Shown in pieces: positions 24,106 through 36,275 of a stretch of DNA of 64,000 bases (the stretch's first letter is position 1; each line of letters opens with the position of its first letter). Made by a program: the position numbers and the translations under genes. The notes beneath the pieces are model-generated. The model was not told the DNA's origin. It was given only the letters and a program-made list of their open reading frames with translations, and searched no databases. Origin of the DNA: Gnetum montanum (Eukaryota > Streptophyta > Gnetopsida > Gnetales > Gnetaceae); assembly GCA_015680685.1 (NCBI GenBank), contig MNCI01029099.1, positions 91,743 to 155,742 of the forward strand, read 5' to 3'.

Positions 24106-24169
24106 AGTTGACAATCATCAACAAGTGAACTTGCTTTCAACAACATGCAAGGACCTAAAATTGGTGATA

Positions 24170-24295
24170 CAACCTGTCGAGACCTTAGAACTAGCACCAT
24201 GGTCTGCTACAACCTTAAACTAGCAGCATGGCCTACCAAGACCTTAAACTAGTACCATGGCCCATCATGGCCTTAAAATAGTAACATTGGTAACT
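24170..24295 (+). repeat. Short-motif array, 3' region of element B
   Basis: Four units of 29-30 bases beginning GACCTTAGAACTAGCACC, AACCTTAAACTAGCAGC, GACCTTAAACTAGTACC and GGCCTTAAAATAGTAAC, with linkers like ATGGTCTGCTAC. It lies just after the integrase and about 0.75 kb before the polypurine tract, the standard location of this array. Confidence 0.85.
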
Positions 24296-25020
24296 TAGGT
24301 AGCTTAGTTTTATCATTTTATGCGGCCTATATACATTGTAAAGTTATAACCTATCTTGTTTTCTTAGTTTTCTAGTCTTCTTAAAGTTGTGCTTGTAAGA
24401 TGAAGCCTTGGACCATCGCAATCGCACACCTCATTATAGAAGCAAATCACTACATGATCTTGATGTGAAAAATTTGATGAGCTTGTTTGACTATGCCAAG
24501 AGTGCTTATACCATCACCCTTCATCTTGCACCACTCCTTGAGCTAAACCCCATAACCTAATCATAACATTCCATACCTTGAAATACAATGTTAACCTATA
24601 TTTAACACTCATGCACTATGACCATATAATATCACTCCATTACTCTTCACTCTCAAGTCCACTTGAATGTAATACACTTCATTTAGTAGGAAAGTGCAAA
24701 GTCCACTGAACATAACACATCTTTCTTGGTGGGAAAACCAAGTCCATTGAGTGTAACACAAATCATTCATTAGGAAAACCATATCAAAACCAACCCTAGC
24801 TATGAAACCCAATCAAAAGAAAATTTCCAAAAGGCTAGATTACTAGCAAAGTTTTTAGCCTTCATGACCATTATTATTATCATAGCCTTACCCCATCATC
24901 CCAAGCACTCTTTGAAATGGTTCAACAAGAGTGGATCAAATGTAAAGAGGGAACGATGGTGGTTGACATATAGTGATGTTTTTTATTCATTGTCAGTGTC
25001 TCTTAGGTTAATCCTTTAGA
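24296..25020. other. 3' untranslated region of element B
   Basis: No coding domain. It contains repeated AGTCCA(C/T)TGAGTGTAACACA phrases between 24655 and 24770. It ends at the CAACAAAGAGGGGCTAT polypurine tract. Confidence 0.45.
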
Positions 25021-25023
25021 CAC

Positions 25024-25040
25024 CAACAAAGAGGGGCTAT
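25024..25040 (+). promoter_or_regulatory. Polypurine tract of element B
   Basis: CAACAAAGAGGGGCTAT immediately precedes TGAAACAACACAAAATTT. It is equivalent to the tracts of the other Tat elements. Confidence 0.8.
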
Positions 25041-25646
25041 TGAAACAACACAAAATTTTACATGTTATAGCCAATTTTCATCATGTAGCTTTCACCCCAT
25101 GAACCCAAGGTAAAACTTCATTGTAAATATGAATATTATAATCCATAAGGAACAATCTCCCATGTTCCATATTTTTGATGCTAAAAAATCCCTCATAAGT
25201 GGTCAAAGCCTCTATCCTACTTTCTACACTGTCATGGCCACCTCCTTCCACTATATGTGCTAAAAAAACCCTCATTCTTAACCCCAATGAAATCCTTGCC
25301 TTGCTACATTGGCCTTATCCGCACCAACGCCAACTTCACTAACTTGATGTTCCTCATGTCAAGTTCACCATAGTGGTTTTGGAACATCTACCATGGTGGT
25401 GTTGGAATGATTGCCATCCTACCACTATGGCTTGCCTCTCCTACGTTGGATGCCATGCTTGCCCCTTTTCTTACCTCCACTACACACACTCTGTATAACA
25501 TTGAGTTGCCTCTATTACACTCTTCCCTCATTCCACCCATGCTAAGGTCATGCTGGCAAGTGTGGCCTAAGGGCGATGACTACAAAATATCAACAAACCT
25601 CCATTGAGCTTGCTTCACCTGTGAACTCTCATTGTAGACTAACCTT
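25041..25646 (+). repeat. 3' LTR of element B, diverged or truncated
   Basis: The first roughly 190 bases match the 5' LTR at 16031. After about 25230 similarity is not evident by eye. A possible LTR end CTAACCTTACA lies near 25646. It carries CCATGGTGGTGTTGGAATG repeats near 25370-25440. The right border is uncertain and no matching target duplication was found. Confidence 0.5.
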
Positions 25647-28085
25647 ACATTTTCCACAGTGATGGCGATGATGTTTACCATCATGATGGTGATGGGATAT
25701 GGGAGGTATCATAAGCAATTTTCATTTCATGATATACAGATTAGTGCATTCATCATCCTCATCATTCCTAGAGGACTTGGAAGTGAACATGAAAGAAATA
25801 TTGATTCTAACAATGAATTTGAGCAAACCCTACATGATGGCTACTAGATGAGCTAGAACTTTTCATTCCTCCACCACTCCTATAGCTCAATGCATGACCA
25901 CTTAATCTCCAAAATGGACAATAGTGATAATGCCACCATGATGGTTAGTAGGTACACTAGGAATGAGATGCTTACTGTCTACATGATGAATTACCTTGAG
26001 AATAATGACAAGTCTAGCAAGAAATAGTAAATGATAAGGAACACCAACAAGAAGGGGTAGATGTCAACTTTTAGATCAGTTGGAAAAGCCAATAGGCATT
26101 GAGGAAGTTGTAGGTTCAACTCCTACATGTAATCTTCTAGATATTGCATAGTAGCAATAAGTAGGATGTAGCAGTTAGATGCCTTCTAGAGATAGACATG
26201 AGTAGAAAGCTTCACCATTGCTATTGCAAGATTGTAAACCTTCAATGAGTCATGTATGCAAAACTATAGACACCATCACCTGGGGAACAAAGGAAGGTGC
26301 CACTCTTTACAAAGTTAGAGAAAGCTCTATTAGGTCCATAGTTTCCATAGATATCACAAGTGGACAAGTGTTATTACAAATAAGAGGAGAGGAGGATTAT
26401 GCACAATATATTTCTAAAAATGCTTCATCATTTTATGTGATGCTAGAAACTAGTGAAAGTACCATAGTGGTGGTCATGTAGCACTAGAATGTAACAAGAG
26501 CTACAAAGGTCATCACCAACCATATTAAATAATTTTTTAACATTTCTATTATGACACTAAATTCTATCCCTAGAGTAAGAGATGCTTAAATATTAGCTAG
26601 TATCCCAATGACTCTTGCTAAACATGATGATGTTCTAGATAGATTACTATAGATAGGCTAGGTCATGCAGAATCCTTTTGATATCCCCAATGATATCACT
26701 ACAATGTAGTCTGATATAATTAGATCAAAAGGGAAGTTGTTAATGATAGAAATGAGGGTAGAACATAGAAAGAATGAGGTGTAGAGGCTATAGGTAGAAC
26801 TGGTAGCTCTAAGAGTTGAATGAAAAGACCTTGCACAATTTTTAGCCCTAGACTAGCTTGATCAATTTAGAATAGGTTAGGTGAGGAAACTCATTACCCA
26901 CAACATCAAGATTGAGATGGAGAGAGAAAAGGCAATGTGGAATGGCTTAGTTGTAGAAGCACAAACCAATGCACATGGTAATTCTCTCATAGCACTAGAG
27001 GAGGAAAATAAAAAGCACACTATAGATAAAACCTAGTTGACTGATATAGAAAAAAAAATGTTCTCAAAGAAAGCATCCATCAATTACGAGAAAAACTTCT
27101 CAGAGTCAACTAGGACATTAGAAATTGGCTAGAGAAAATTAAACCTTATTAATGGAAGAAGTCCATGTCATTTGACAAAAGTCTATAATTGAAATAAGTG
27201 CATGATAGTATGAGGCCAAAATACATGAAATGCTCAAAGAACACTTCAAGGATCACATGGACATGTAAAAAAAATCAACAAAAAGAATTCAAAATGGAAA
27301 AGGCCAAAGTGAGTTTAATCTTTGATCAGAACCTAGACCAACCCATCTTTAATAGCCTTGCTCATGTCCACCAAGCTAAAGTAAAGAATAAGGACATGTA
27401 GATAGAAGATTTGATAGAGTACATGGGATTAGCAAACCTTTGGTATGCTAATCTAGCCATGTCAATAAAAGTTAGGCTAAGAAATAAGCTAGAATAACAT
27501 GTAGCAACTATGTATGCATTATACAACAAGGAATTTGTTGATCGAAAGGATGCTTTATAGAAACTATATGTCACAAACTCCAAGCTTGAGATTCTAAAGG
27601 CTAGTCACCAAGGATAGAAAGATGTAGTAGCAAAATTGATGTGTTGTATGTTTAATTATCAAGAGCTAAGAAAGGTGGCTAGGAATTTTGAGAAGGAGAT
27701 GTGGTAGTTTGTAGCATGGTATGTGAAAGCCAACAAGATGTTCCTAAAATTGTCATGCCTTGTGGGATGTACTAACATGAATAATACATGATCCCACGAC
27801 AAAGGAAGAAAAATTTTAGACACTTCTTAACAGATATTAATTCCAAAAGTGTAATGATAAAAGGAAGAAGTGATGGAAGAGCCTCCACCAAGAACATAAG
27901 GCTACATGGAGCTATTTCAATTTTTTGTTTTTTTGGTCTTTTCATGTTTACTGTGTCATTTTGTAAACATACCAATGTAGCATTCACAGAGTCATGTAAA
28001 TAGTTAGTCATGTCAAGTTAAGCCTACCTTTCAATTTTGTAAGGGACTTTATCCTCATTTTTTTAACTCAAGGATGGCGTTCTAG
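25647..28085 (+). other. Degenerate charged coding remnants, unassigned
   Basis: Fragments of open frames (25659-25847, 26218-26481, 27198-27401) with strongly charged, Lys/Glu/Asn-rich predicted peptides and a coiled-coil look after 26700. In-frame TAG and TAA codons are frequent. I recognise no family. Position just upstream of a solo-LTR-like sequence at 28091 suggests an ORF of a retroelement of unknown type, but this is inference. Confidence 0.35.
26072..26126 (+). ncRNA. tRNA-derived A/B-box unit (SINE head or tRNA pseudogene)
   Basis: The A-box-like TAGATCAGTTGG at 26072-26083 is followed 41 bases later by the B-box-like GGTTCAACTCC at 26113-26123. The B box lies in a perfect T-arm: stem GTAGG/CCTAC around the 7-base loop TTCAACT (26110-26126). 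No matching acceptor stem is visible, so it is not an intact tRNA. A tRNA-derived SINE or a decayed tRNA copy are the likely readings. Confidence 0.5.
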
Positions 28086-28090
28086 TTAGT

Positions 28091-28427
28091 TGTGGGGGTA
28101 TGATAAAATTAATTTTTATAATCATGTGATATCGTTGATACGATATCATAGCTATGATGTCATAGCCCATTCTATGTCATCATTAATGTAATGTCTGAGG
28201 ATCTATGTAGTAGTATAAATACTAGCACTTGAATTTATAATCAACAACTTCATTCCAACAGTTAACCAAACTCGTGCAATGTTGTTTTATAGTTTAGTGA
28301 TAGTGTGAATGTTCGTATTGTGGTGTTGTAAAATTATGTGGTGTATTTATTCAAGTGAATTGTACTTGGACATAGTTCATGATAGGAAATAAAGATTAAG
28401 ATTACTTTTCACCATTACACCATCCAC
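28091..28427 (+). repeat. Small solo LTR with internal palindromes
   Basis: Begins TGTGGGGGTATGATAAAATT, contains a TATA box (GTATAAATAC near 28211) and ends near ACCATTACACCATCCAC. The pentamer TTAGT occurs at 28086-28090 and at 28428-28432, a possible target duplication, although the end then reads CAC rather than CA. Near the left end are a hairpin TGATATCGT/ACGATATCA (28127-28148) and the palindrome ATCATAGCTATGAT (28145-28158). No primer site follows, so it is most likely a solo LTR. Confidence 0.55.
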
Positions 28428-28432
28428 TTAGT

Positions 28433-29190
28433 TTTGTTTATGTTTACTTAAAATAATTTTTTTACTTTCTTAGTTAATTATTTACCTTTCAAGAACTTTA
28501 CTTTACATGTTATTGGTAAGAGAAATGGATATTACTAGTTTCAAGCACTAAGCGTAGTTATCTGGTAACCCAATAATGCCATTGCCTGATTTCCTTAGTA
28601 GTAATACCACTTGGTAATCCCAGTGATAACAACATGAGTCCAAGGCATGTAAGGTAGACTAGGACCACATGTCCATTGCATTAGGCTAAGATAGATCAAT
28701 GTTTTCCTAGTTAATTAAACTTAGAATTTTATGTTGAACTATTTTTATCATTAGAAGCATTAAGATCCTTACGGCATTAGCCAATCATTTGCATCACTAA
28801 GAGTTAAACCATACACTTGGACTTCACTAAATTAAAGTGGGAAGACAATGATCTTGAAGTTAACATAAATTACTAGTATACTTACATTTTTCATCCATGA
28901 ATTTAAAGCATGTTGAGTGTATTTGAAGAGTTTTAAAGCATTAATGAAATTAATAGAGCATGTTGAGTTTATTTAAAGAGCTTTAAAGTTATTTTTTTAG
29001 GAGTAGGCATTCCATAAATTATCATTTGGAAACTTCTTAATAACTTGGAAAATAATGCCAAATGATAAAAGTCAACATGGATTATACTTATATTATTATT
29101 AGGATATTGTAGATGTTAAGAAAATGATAAATATAATTGGTATTAAACTATTATGGTAGAATGCAACATAATTTATAAAAACATATGTTT
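28433..29190. other. AT-rich spacer, nothing recognised
   Basis: No open frame of note and no domain. A short duplicated phrase (AGCATGTTGAGT(G/T)TATTT with AAGAG(T/C)TTTAAAG) occurs at about 28908 and 28957. Confidence 0.4.
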
Positions 29191-29194
29191 AGTT

Positions 29195-29660
29195 GAGGAT
29201 TAAGAGCTTAGAAGGAGGTTTGAATATGTTTCCTAATTCAAACAATCAAGAAAACCAAAAATCCACTCAAATTTACATGATTCCCCAACTTAGGTACTTC
29301 TACAATTGGATGGTAGAATCCTTGCACATCTTTGGACTTTGTTTCTTCAAAAATGTAGTTTAAAGGGAATCAAAATCTTTACAAAGTTTGAGTTGTATAA
29401 TGAGTGCTTTCTCTCAAAAAACACACTCAATCCTAGAAGGTCCCAAAAAGCTCAAAATATGATTTCAAGGATCCCATAACCTTTACAATTATGTGAGCTT
29501 CACATGGAGTGTTTTCTCTCAAGAAACACACTCAACCCTGCAAGATCCTAGTAAGCTTAATGGATGCCTTTCCACAAGAAGCATATCAACCCTGCAGGGC
29601 TTACAAAAGGAGAAATAGAATCAAGGATAGAATGTAACTATACTTTACAAATTCCTTACT
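29195..29660 (-). repeat. Copia LTR fragment, first copy
   Basis: Shares with 29863-30310 and 36013-36275 the phrases TTTGGACTTTGTTTCTTCAAAAA, CTCAATCC...AAGGTCC and the closing GAAG(C)ACATCAACCC. It is the U5-side half of the same SIRE-like Copia LTR, on the minus strand. Confidence 0.6.
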
Positions 29661-29862
29661 TTGACAATCTCATAACACAAAATACAATTAACAAAAGATA
29701 GATAAGTGAGGTACAAAAAAATTTCACTTAATGTAGACAATGATGGAATATTATAGTGAATAGTGATTTTTATTTTTCAAAAATATTATTTCTTTTATAG
29801 CCTCTATCCATGTCAAATAAGCATTTAGATTTGTGAAACAACTAGAAAATGGCTAGTCGATG

Positions 29863-30928
29863 TGGATCAAGAATATAGAAGGGGGATTGAATAACTTCCC
29901 CCATTAAAATTTCACCAGCCACATGAACATACCATATTTTATGTGGTTTTGCAACTTGGGTATGTACACACTTGAAGGGTAGATTTCATGCACACCTTTG
30001 GACTTTATTTCTTCAAAAAATGTGTTTGGAAGAACACCATACCTTGTAGAAGCTTTAAGCTCCACTCTAGAGAGTTTCATCACTAAAAAACCTCTTAATA
30101 TCACAAGGTCCTAATAAGTTCAAAATGTGGTTTGAAGGATTCCACAACCTTTACAAAATTGAGCTTCACTCTCGAGTGTTTTGACTCTACAAAATCACTC
30201 AATTACACAAGATCTTAACAAAATCAATAGAAATGCCTTCTTTCAAGAAGCACATCAACCCATCAAGTCTACAAGAAAGAAAGAAAAGAACAAGGAAAGA
30301 ATGTATGTAAATTTATAGATCCTTGTACTTGAAGCTCAATATAAATTACAATTGGGAAAATGATGTTATAATGAGGAGAAAGAATAGAATTGCATAGAAT
30401 AGATAATGATATATCTTTAGTGAATAGTGTTTGACTAGTTCCAAAGATTTTGACATCATTTTATATCCTCGAAGTTTCTAAAAATCCCTCAGAATTCATG
30501 CAAAGGATACCAAATGGCTAGTATAGATGTCTACTTTAAAGTTGGGATGTCTAATTAAGATTGCAGGTGAGACATCTTTGGTAGATTGAACATCTACAGT
30601 GGAATGTGTACTATTGGATATAGACATCTATTATTTTTCCAAGGCATCTCCTCAATTTTTAAACTTTGACTTTTGAGGGTTTATCTTGTTAATTTTCCTT
30701 CTTGACAGTTCTTAGAGCATCTTCATTTGACTTTTAGACTTTGTTTTCATCTAGGCTTTCATCTTTTACATGTAGTATTTATTTCATCATCTTGTCATAG
30801 ATCTCATTTCCTTGAGTTCTGAGATCTCATTGTGGAGTTCTTGTTCATGTATTGCAAAATCATCATCCATCACAAACATTTCATATTGTTCATCTTTCTT
30901 AAGGTTTTGACAAACTAAAAGTTCAACA
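29863..30928 (-). repeat. 3' LTR of the SIRE-like Copia element
   Basis: In minus-strand sense the LTR starts TGTTGAACTTTTAGTTTGTC just after the polypurine tract and ends ...TTGATCC(A) near 29863. The U3 part (30530-30660) contains several AGACATCT/AGATGTCT octamers. The U5 part repeats that of 36013-36275. Confidence 0.7.
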
Positions 30929-30945
30929 ATCTCCCCCTTTTTGGT
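30929..30945 (-). promoter_or_regulatory. Polypurine tract of the Copia element
   Basis: Minus strand AAAAAGGGGGAGAT directly before the LTR start. This G-rich tract is typical of SIRE-like Copia elements. Confidence 0.7.
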
Positions 30946-31329
30946 GATGTTCAAAACTTAAGAAAATGGGTTAGTGCATATTATGGCATATACATTAAAT
31001 AATATTAAGTGATATACAATAAGAATAATTAAGACATATAAATTCTAATGGAATACAAAGGGTATTGTTGAGGTAAAAATATAAGGGCTTAAGATAATAG
31101 GTTTAAAAAAAGAGAGACTTTTATAAACTATCCAAGCGCCAAATTGTCTTTATAACATAGCAAATGAATCCATAAATAAAGAACATAAAGTTCACAAACA
31201 TTTTTTCATACATAAGCATATCACATATAGGAGTTATAATATATTATCACTATCCATAAGCATTCAAAATGTACAAATGCATATAGTCCACAAAATATCC
31301 AAATTTTTTCCCCTTTTTGGACATCATCG

Positions 31330-33060
31330 AAAAGGAGGGATCAATGAAGAACCCTAATCACTAACCTCTATAGTCTCATCATACTCATCATCATAACTAG
31401 CTGCTACATGAGAAGACCTTTAGGTCTCCTTATCATCATCATCATTGCTAGTGTTGGCATTGGTGCTAGAGACATGCTACTCATCATCATCATCAGAAGA
31501 AGGAGTATGGACTGAAGCCCTCTTGGAATGAATCTTTACTTGAAACTAGGATGAAGTAGGTGGATGAGATAGGAATTTTTGTGAAGATGAGGAAGTGTCC
31601 TTCCTTTGATAAGTGATGGGTTTTGTTAGTCTCATCTAAGAAGAAGGTCCAAAAATTCTCTCCATGGCCTACTTCTTAAAAGTCTATGGAGCATTACCAT
31701 AAGGATGAGAATTAGGTCCTGGATGCATAGGATCAGAAATCTTCCACTAGGCTCATGTCAGTGGTGCATCAAGCTCCTTAGAATCATATGCATTTCCTAA
31801 GTCATATGCTTAGGAAGGCCCAAAAAGTTTTGAGTATCTAGCTAGGGTTGGAGAATCCTCCTCATTGTCTAATATGAAAGGAGTGGTGATCTTCTTAAAC
31901 TATTTCCTATCTAGAGAAATACATACTCTAGCTATGTCTGTTCCCTTATGAAGGTAAGAGAGGTTCCTACCAATAATCCCAATAGTGTAAGCAGAGGGCT
32001 TAAGCAACTTCTTAAGAGAGGATCTCATCTACCTACCAACTGATTTGGACCTTCTCAACTGAGGATAGTCCTAAGATGGTGATGCAGATCCCTTCTTCCT
32101 TGATTTTTGTGGCATATTGCTAGGTTCTACTACTTTAGCATGCGTGGAGCTTCTTTTGTATGAATACTCACAAAGGTTCCTCTTGCATTTAAGCAATGGA
32201 ATATTAGGAATGGGAACACCTGTTTGATCTATTAGCAAATTGGTAAGATGAGGATTCCCAAATATTCCCTCTTTGGTGAATAGACCCAACATGTCTTAGT
32301 AGAGAATATGATCCACGTTCAATGGTTGTCTAGTGAGAAGCTAATAAAGAACAAATTCTTGATTTGACAACAAACAGTTATAAATTTCCCCTTTTGCAAT
32401 AATATTTTATAAGATAATAAGAGAGGGTCAAAGAATTTGAAGCCATTTGACTCCTAAGAATTCTCCCACTACATAGAGACACTAATTGACCAAACAAATC
32501 ACATAAAATTCATCTTGAAAAATAGGAATCATACCATTTGTGAAAATATCATTCATGGAATGAATGGTGATTCTCTAAACATATACACTAGATATTCCAA
32601 GAATTGCATTTACAACTTGAGTAGAAACTTCAATCAACATCCCCCCAACCATGGAAGGAAAATCCCCAACAGAAGTATTTGAAATGAAAATATTACTATA
32701 AAATTATCTTATGAAAATTTTATGCATATAAAAATTCATGGAAATAAATGAAATCCAGTTCAACACTTGAAAGAATGTCATTAAATATTTCTAGTGACAC
32801 TACTAGAAGTAAAGAGAATGTTTAGAAATAATAGAGATGATTCGAGTTACCTCAAACTAATGTTGGGTTTTAATGGACTAAAATTAAGGAGTATAGGAGC
32901 TTGCAATGTTGGAGGAAGCTTCCTTGGACTTCTTAATCTTCCTTAGTGGCTACTCGGACATTCCAATCTTCTTGTGGCCCATCAATTTGAAGGAAAAATG
33001 CACAAATTTCTATTGTTGAAAAATCCCTAGTCGTCTACCCTCGATTTTCTACACATGAAC
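31330..33060 (-). pseudogene. Broken ORF, possible plant transposon-protein domain
   Basis: The minus strand shows an interrupted reading frame. The clearest part is 32292-32071 (MLGLFTKEGIFGNPHLTNLL, IDQTGVPIPNIP, KCKRNLCEYSYKRSSTHAKV), followed by a Ser/Pro-rich and then Asp-rich acidic tail near 31430-31520 (SSDDDDE). The FGNPHLTNLLIDQTGV stretch resembles the end of the so-called putative plant transposon protein domain found near plant retroelements. That is a weak by-eye match. It lies where Copia pol or a 3' extra ORF would be. Five or more stops are present. Confidence 0.4.
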
Positions 33061-33099
33061 TTGGAAGAATGAAGGAAAAATGAAGGTTTGGATTTATAT

Positions 33100-33290
33100 A
33101 GTCATGGCTGTCAAATATTTTTTATGTAAATATAAACACCTAGTTTAAGGAATAGACATCTATGCCACATTTATCATGAACTCAGGTAGACATCTAAATT
33201 GGAAAGTGGATGTCTAACTTCTCATGTAGATGTCTCATAGTAGATGTCTATAGGTAGATGTCTTAGCAAGAAAGGCTTAGGGGATGGCTG
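33100..33290 (-). repeat. AGATGTCT repeat cluster
   Basis: About seven copies of AGACATCT or AGATGTCT within 33150-33270. The same octamers mark the Copia LTR U3 segments at 15.6-15.8 and 30.5-30.7 kb, so this is probably a piece of a Copia LTR. Confidence 0.45.
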
Positions 33291-33299
33291 CCAAGGATT

Positions 33300-34731
33300 A
33301 CAGTGTTAAGAGATATTCAAAGTGAAATTAAGACTTACCTCTACTTACCTTGCTTGCCAAGAAAAATGGAGATGCCTAAAGAGCTTGATAATGAGATTCT
33401 TCTTTTAAAGTACCTTCTCTCATATAAATTTCTTCTATTTCTAGAGACTGGCTCCCTTTCACAAATTTATTGGGAAATATTCTCTCACTATCTTCCTTCT
33501 ATTTGATTCTCCATACCTTTTTTACTTCCTTTCCCTTTTGATTTATCCTTTCTTTCTTCTTGTCCTTCAAGGTTTCCTTTCTAGGTACATTGGAATAAGA
33601 TGAAGAAGTTTTGTGATATGACTAAGTTCTCATGTGATAATACTTTAAATTTGACACCCATTACTTATGCCCAAATCTATAAAAATAATAACATCTAACC
33701 ATTTTATTTTAATTAAATTTATCAAACCTTGAAGTTGCTCTTTGTTTGGATGTAGTGCTAGTAGTCACCATAATATTTGAAGTAGTCTCTTGTTTGGATA
33801 AATTTTATGTGTATGCTTGTTCTTGTTGATAGCTTATGAGTCCACTTTTATCATGTGGAATTCTTCCTTGCCCTAGAATTATTTTGAGATATTCTTTTTC
33901 TTTAACTATCCTCTCATTTACAAGTTTAGCATATGCAAGTTCTTCCTTAATCTACTCATAGGACAAGGTTAGTTTTTTTATTCTTAGCTCTTATGCTTGA
34001 GTTTTCTTTTGTGAGATATAAAATTTTCATATTTAATAAAGAGACATTTTGATCCTTGTTTCTTAATTCCTTCTTTAATTTTATACAAAGATTTTGAAAA
34101 GATAAAAGTTCATTGCACAAGAGGTCATATCTTTCTTCATTGGTTTCCATTTAATCATCATCATCAGATAGGCTAGCATCATAATTTGTGAGAGCCATAT
34201 AGATGAGGTGTGAATCTTTTGAAGTATCATCCACCTCTTCTTCACTTTTTTCTCCATCATCCCACCTTGTGTAGAAATTTTTTTCTTTTTTGTATCTAGT
34301 TCAGTCTTATCTCTTTGTTGCAACCTACTAGTGCTAGGACATTTAGAGGCCACATGATCTCTTTCACCACATACCCAACATTTTGTTGAAAATGCATCAA
34401 AATTTAAATTTGAAAAATTATTATTTTTACCTTTAGTGTTGGATTAGTTGGGCCTTGGTTGATTGAAGCTTCTTCATTTTCTTGCAAGATGCCTTTAAAC
34501 CATTCTTGATAGAAGAGCTATTTCTTCCTCATTATTTATTTCTTATTTAAACAATCCCTTCTCTTTTGAAGCTTATTTGATGATGACAAACTTTTCCTTT
34601 ATCGCTCCTTTGCTTATGAGATTCATTTCATAAGAAATAAGAGCACTTTGGAGTGCTTTAAAATTTGGACTGAAAAATCTCTAATATCTTCCATAGTTGT
34701 AACCTTAGATCTAAATTCAAGTTGTAGTGTT
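33300..34731 (-). pseudogene. SIRE-like Copia gag, C-terminal part, broken
   Basis: Contains a perfect zinc knuckle at 34339-34380 (CWVCGERDHVASKC, C-x2-C-x4-H-x4-C) for RNA binding. An acidic segment (SLSDDDD), a coiled-coil-like stretch (CNELLSFQNLCIKLKKELRN) and a second, degenerate knuckle near 33640-33680 (VRCYYFYRFGHK) follow. The upstream half is split off by the solo LTR at 34732. No Copia protease, integrase or RT motif was found downstream, so pol has been deleted. Confidence 0.8.
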
Positions 34732-35446
34732 TGTGACGTTTGAAAACATTGGTGGCCAGAACCCCAAGGTTAGTGAGTGTATAGCCTAACCCTGAATCTG
34801 TGCGAGGGCCATGCTAGGAAATAGAAATAAGGTATCCTAAATGTTCTAGTTAATCAGACAGAGACTTATGTGGTGTTAAAATGACCATGTGTAAGAGGGG
34901 TTTGTACTACGTTACGTGAGAACACTGGGACTAGCTAAGCCAGAGCTTAGCAGGGTGTCCTAGCCTGAATACGGAGATGTGAATGTGCAAATATGTATCA
35001 AATAGTATTAAAATGCAATTTTGACAACCTTTAGCCTAGTACTTGGATGAATTGTTTACTAGGACATGTGTCAAGATGGGTATGCTGTAGAGCATAGCAA
35101 GTGTAATAGCGTAGGAGATAGAAAATTTTCCAAACTATTTTGTTCATCCCAAGCAACCCTTGTCACTTTTGGCTTGACACTTAGGTAAACTGGCCATGGA
35201 AGTGTGTGCTACACTCGCTACCCTAGGGAGTGTAGCAGAAAGACTGAGAGTGTAGTAGGATACTTAGAATAATTTTCATGGGATTGCTACTGACACTTAG
35301 AAAAATCTTGCAAAATAGGCCTCAATGTGTGCTATGCTAGCTACACTACAGAGTGTAACACTAGACTTTGCAAAAAATTTCCAAGTGTTGACACTTAGAC
35401 AAGTTTGCTATTGAAGATGTAGAAGCCCAAAATTGGTGGTGTTTCA
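34732..35446 (-). repeat. Tat-type solo LTR in the Copia gag
   Basis: 715-bp LTR ending GGTGGTGTTTCA (plus strand), flanked by GTGTT at 34727-34731 and 35447-35451, the target duplication. U3 contains CTACACTC...GAGTGTAG inverted repeats near 35205-35235 and 35340-35360. It interrupts the gag frame of the Copia element. Confidence 0.85.
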
Positions 35447-35451
35447 GTGTT

Positions 35452-35990
35452 CTAATCATTTTTATAATCACATCACTTTTAGGGAAGTGCTTGCCTATAC
35501 TCCTAATTGCTACAACTAGATCATTCACCCAAAAAAAATAATATTTAATATTTTCACCTTTCCTCATCTTAAGTTTTTCATATTCACTTTGCAAGACAAA
35601 ATTTTTTCATTATTTGACAATGGATGTGCCTTAATAGGTAGCCTCTAAGGTTTTTCAAATTTCTTTGGTAGTATTAAATTCAACTATTCTATTAAATTTA
35701 TACTTATTTAATACATAATATAAACAATGTTTTCTTTAGAATCATACATAAACTTATCTCTTTCTTTAGGTGTCCATTTGTTCTATGGCTTGAGAATTTT
35801 TCATGTGCTATTGATGGGTAGCATGTAGCCTTCAAGGATTAACTATAATACCTCAAATTCTATGGACTCAAAGAAGCCTTGCATCCTTACCTTCTAATAT
35901 GCAAAGTTAAACCCATTGAACATTGCTAGCCTTATGTAGGATGTCCCCTCTATAGTTCACTATTGAAAATTGAAGCATAAACTTAAAAGT
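35452..35990 (-). pseudogene. SIRE-like Copia gag, N-terminal part
   Basis: The minus strand begins shortly after the primer site with FNGLNFAY and KVRMQGFFESIEFEVL, followed by MQSEYEKLKMRKGENIKYYF, FWVNDLVVAIRSIGKHFPKS and DVIIKMIRTLKHH. This is the gag/UBN2-type core of Copia elements. It is joined in sense to the part below 34731 once the solo LTR is set aside. Confidence 0.85.
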
Positions 35991-35994
35991 GTTA

Positions 35995-36009
35995 GGCTCC
36001 GATACTACT
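35995..36009 (-). promoter_or_regulatory. Primer binding site, initiator tRNA-Met type
   Basis: Minus strand AGTAGTATCGGAGCC compares with the standard TGGTATCAGAGCC, with transitions. It lies just inside the 5' LTR edge and before gag, as expected for Copia elements. Confidence 0.75.
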
Positions 36010-36012
36010 TAT

Positions 36013-36275
36013 TGATCAAGAACTTAGAAGGGGGGTTGAATAAGTTTCCCAATTAAAATTTCACTATCCATACAAATAGACCAAATTTTATGTGGCTTCA
36101 CAACTTGGGTACATTAATACTTAGAGGGTAGAATCTGTGCACATTTTTGAACTTTGTTTTTTCAAAAAATGTGATTTGAAAGACATCACACCTTATACAA
36201 GCTTTGAGCTCTACTCTAGAGTGTTTTGTCACTACAAAATCATTTAATGTTGTAAGGTCCCAACAAGCTCAAAAT
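36013..36275 (-). repeat. 5' LTR of the Copia element, truncated by element E
   Basis: Same U5 sequence as 29863 onward. Similarity to the 3' LTR stops at CTCAAAAT, where element E's LTR (TGTAGCACC) begins. Confidence 0.7.
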
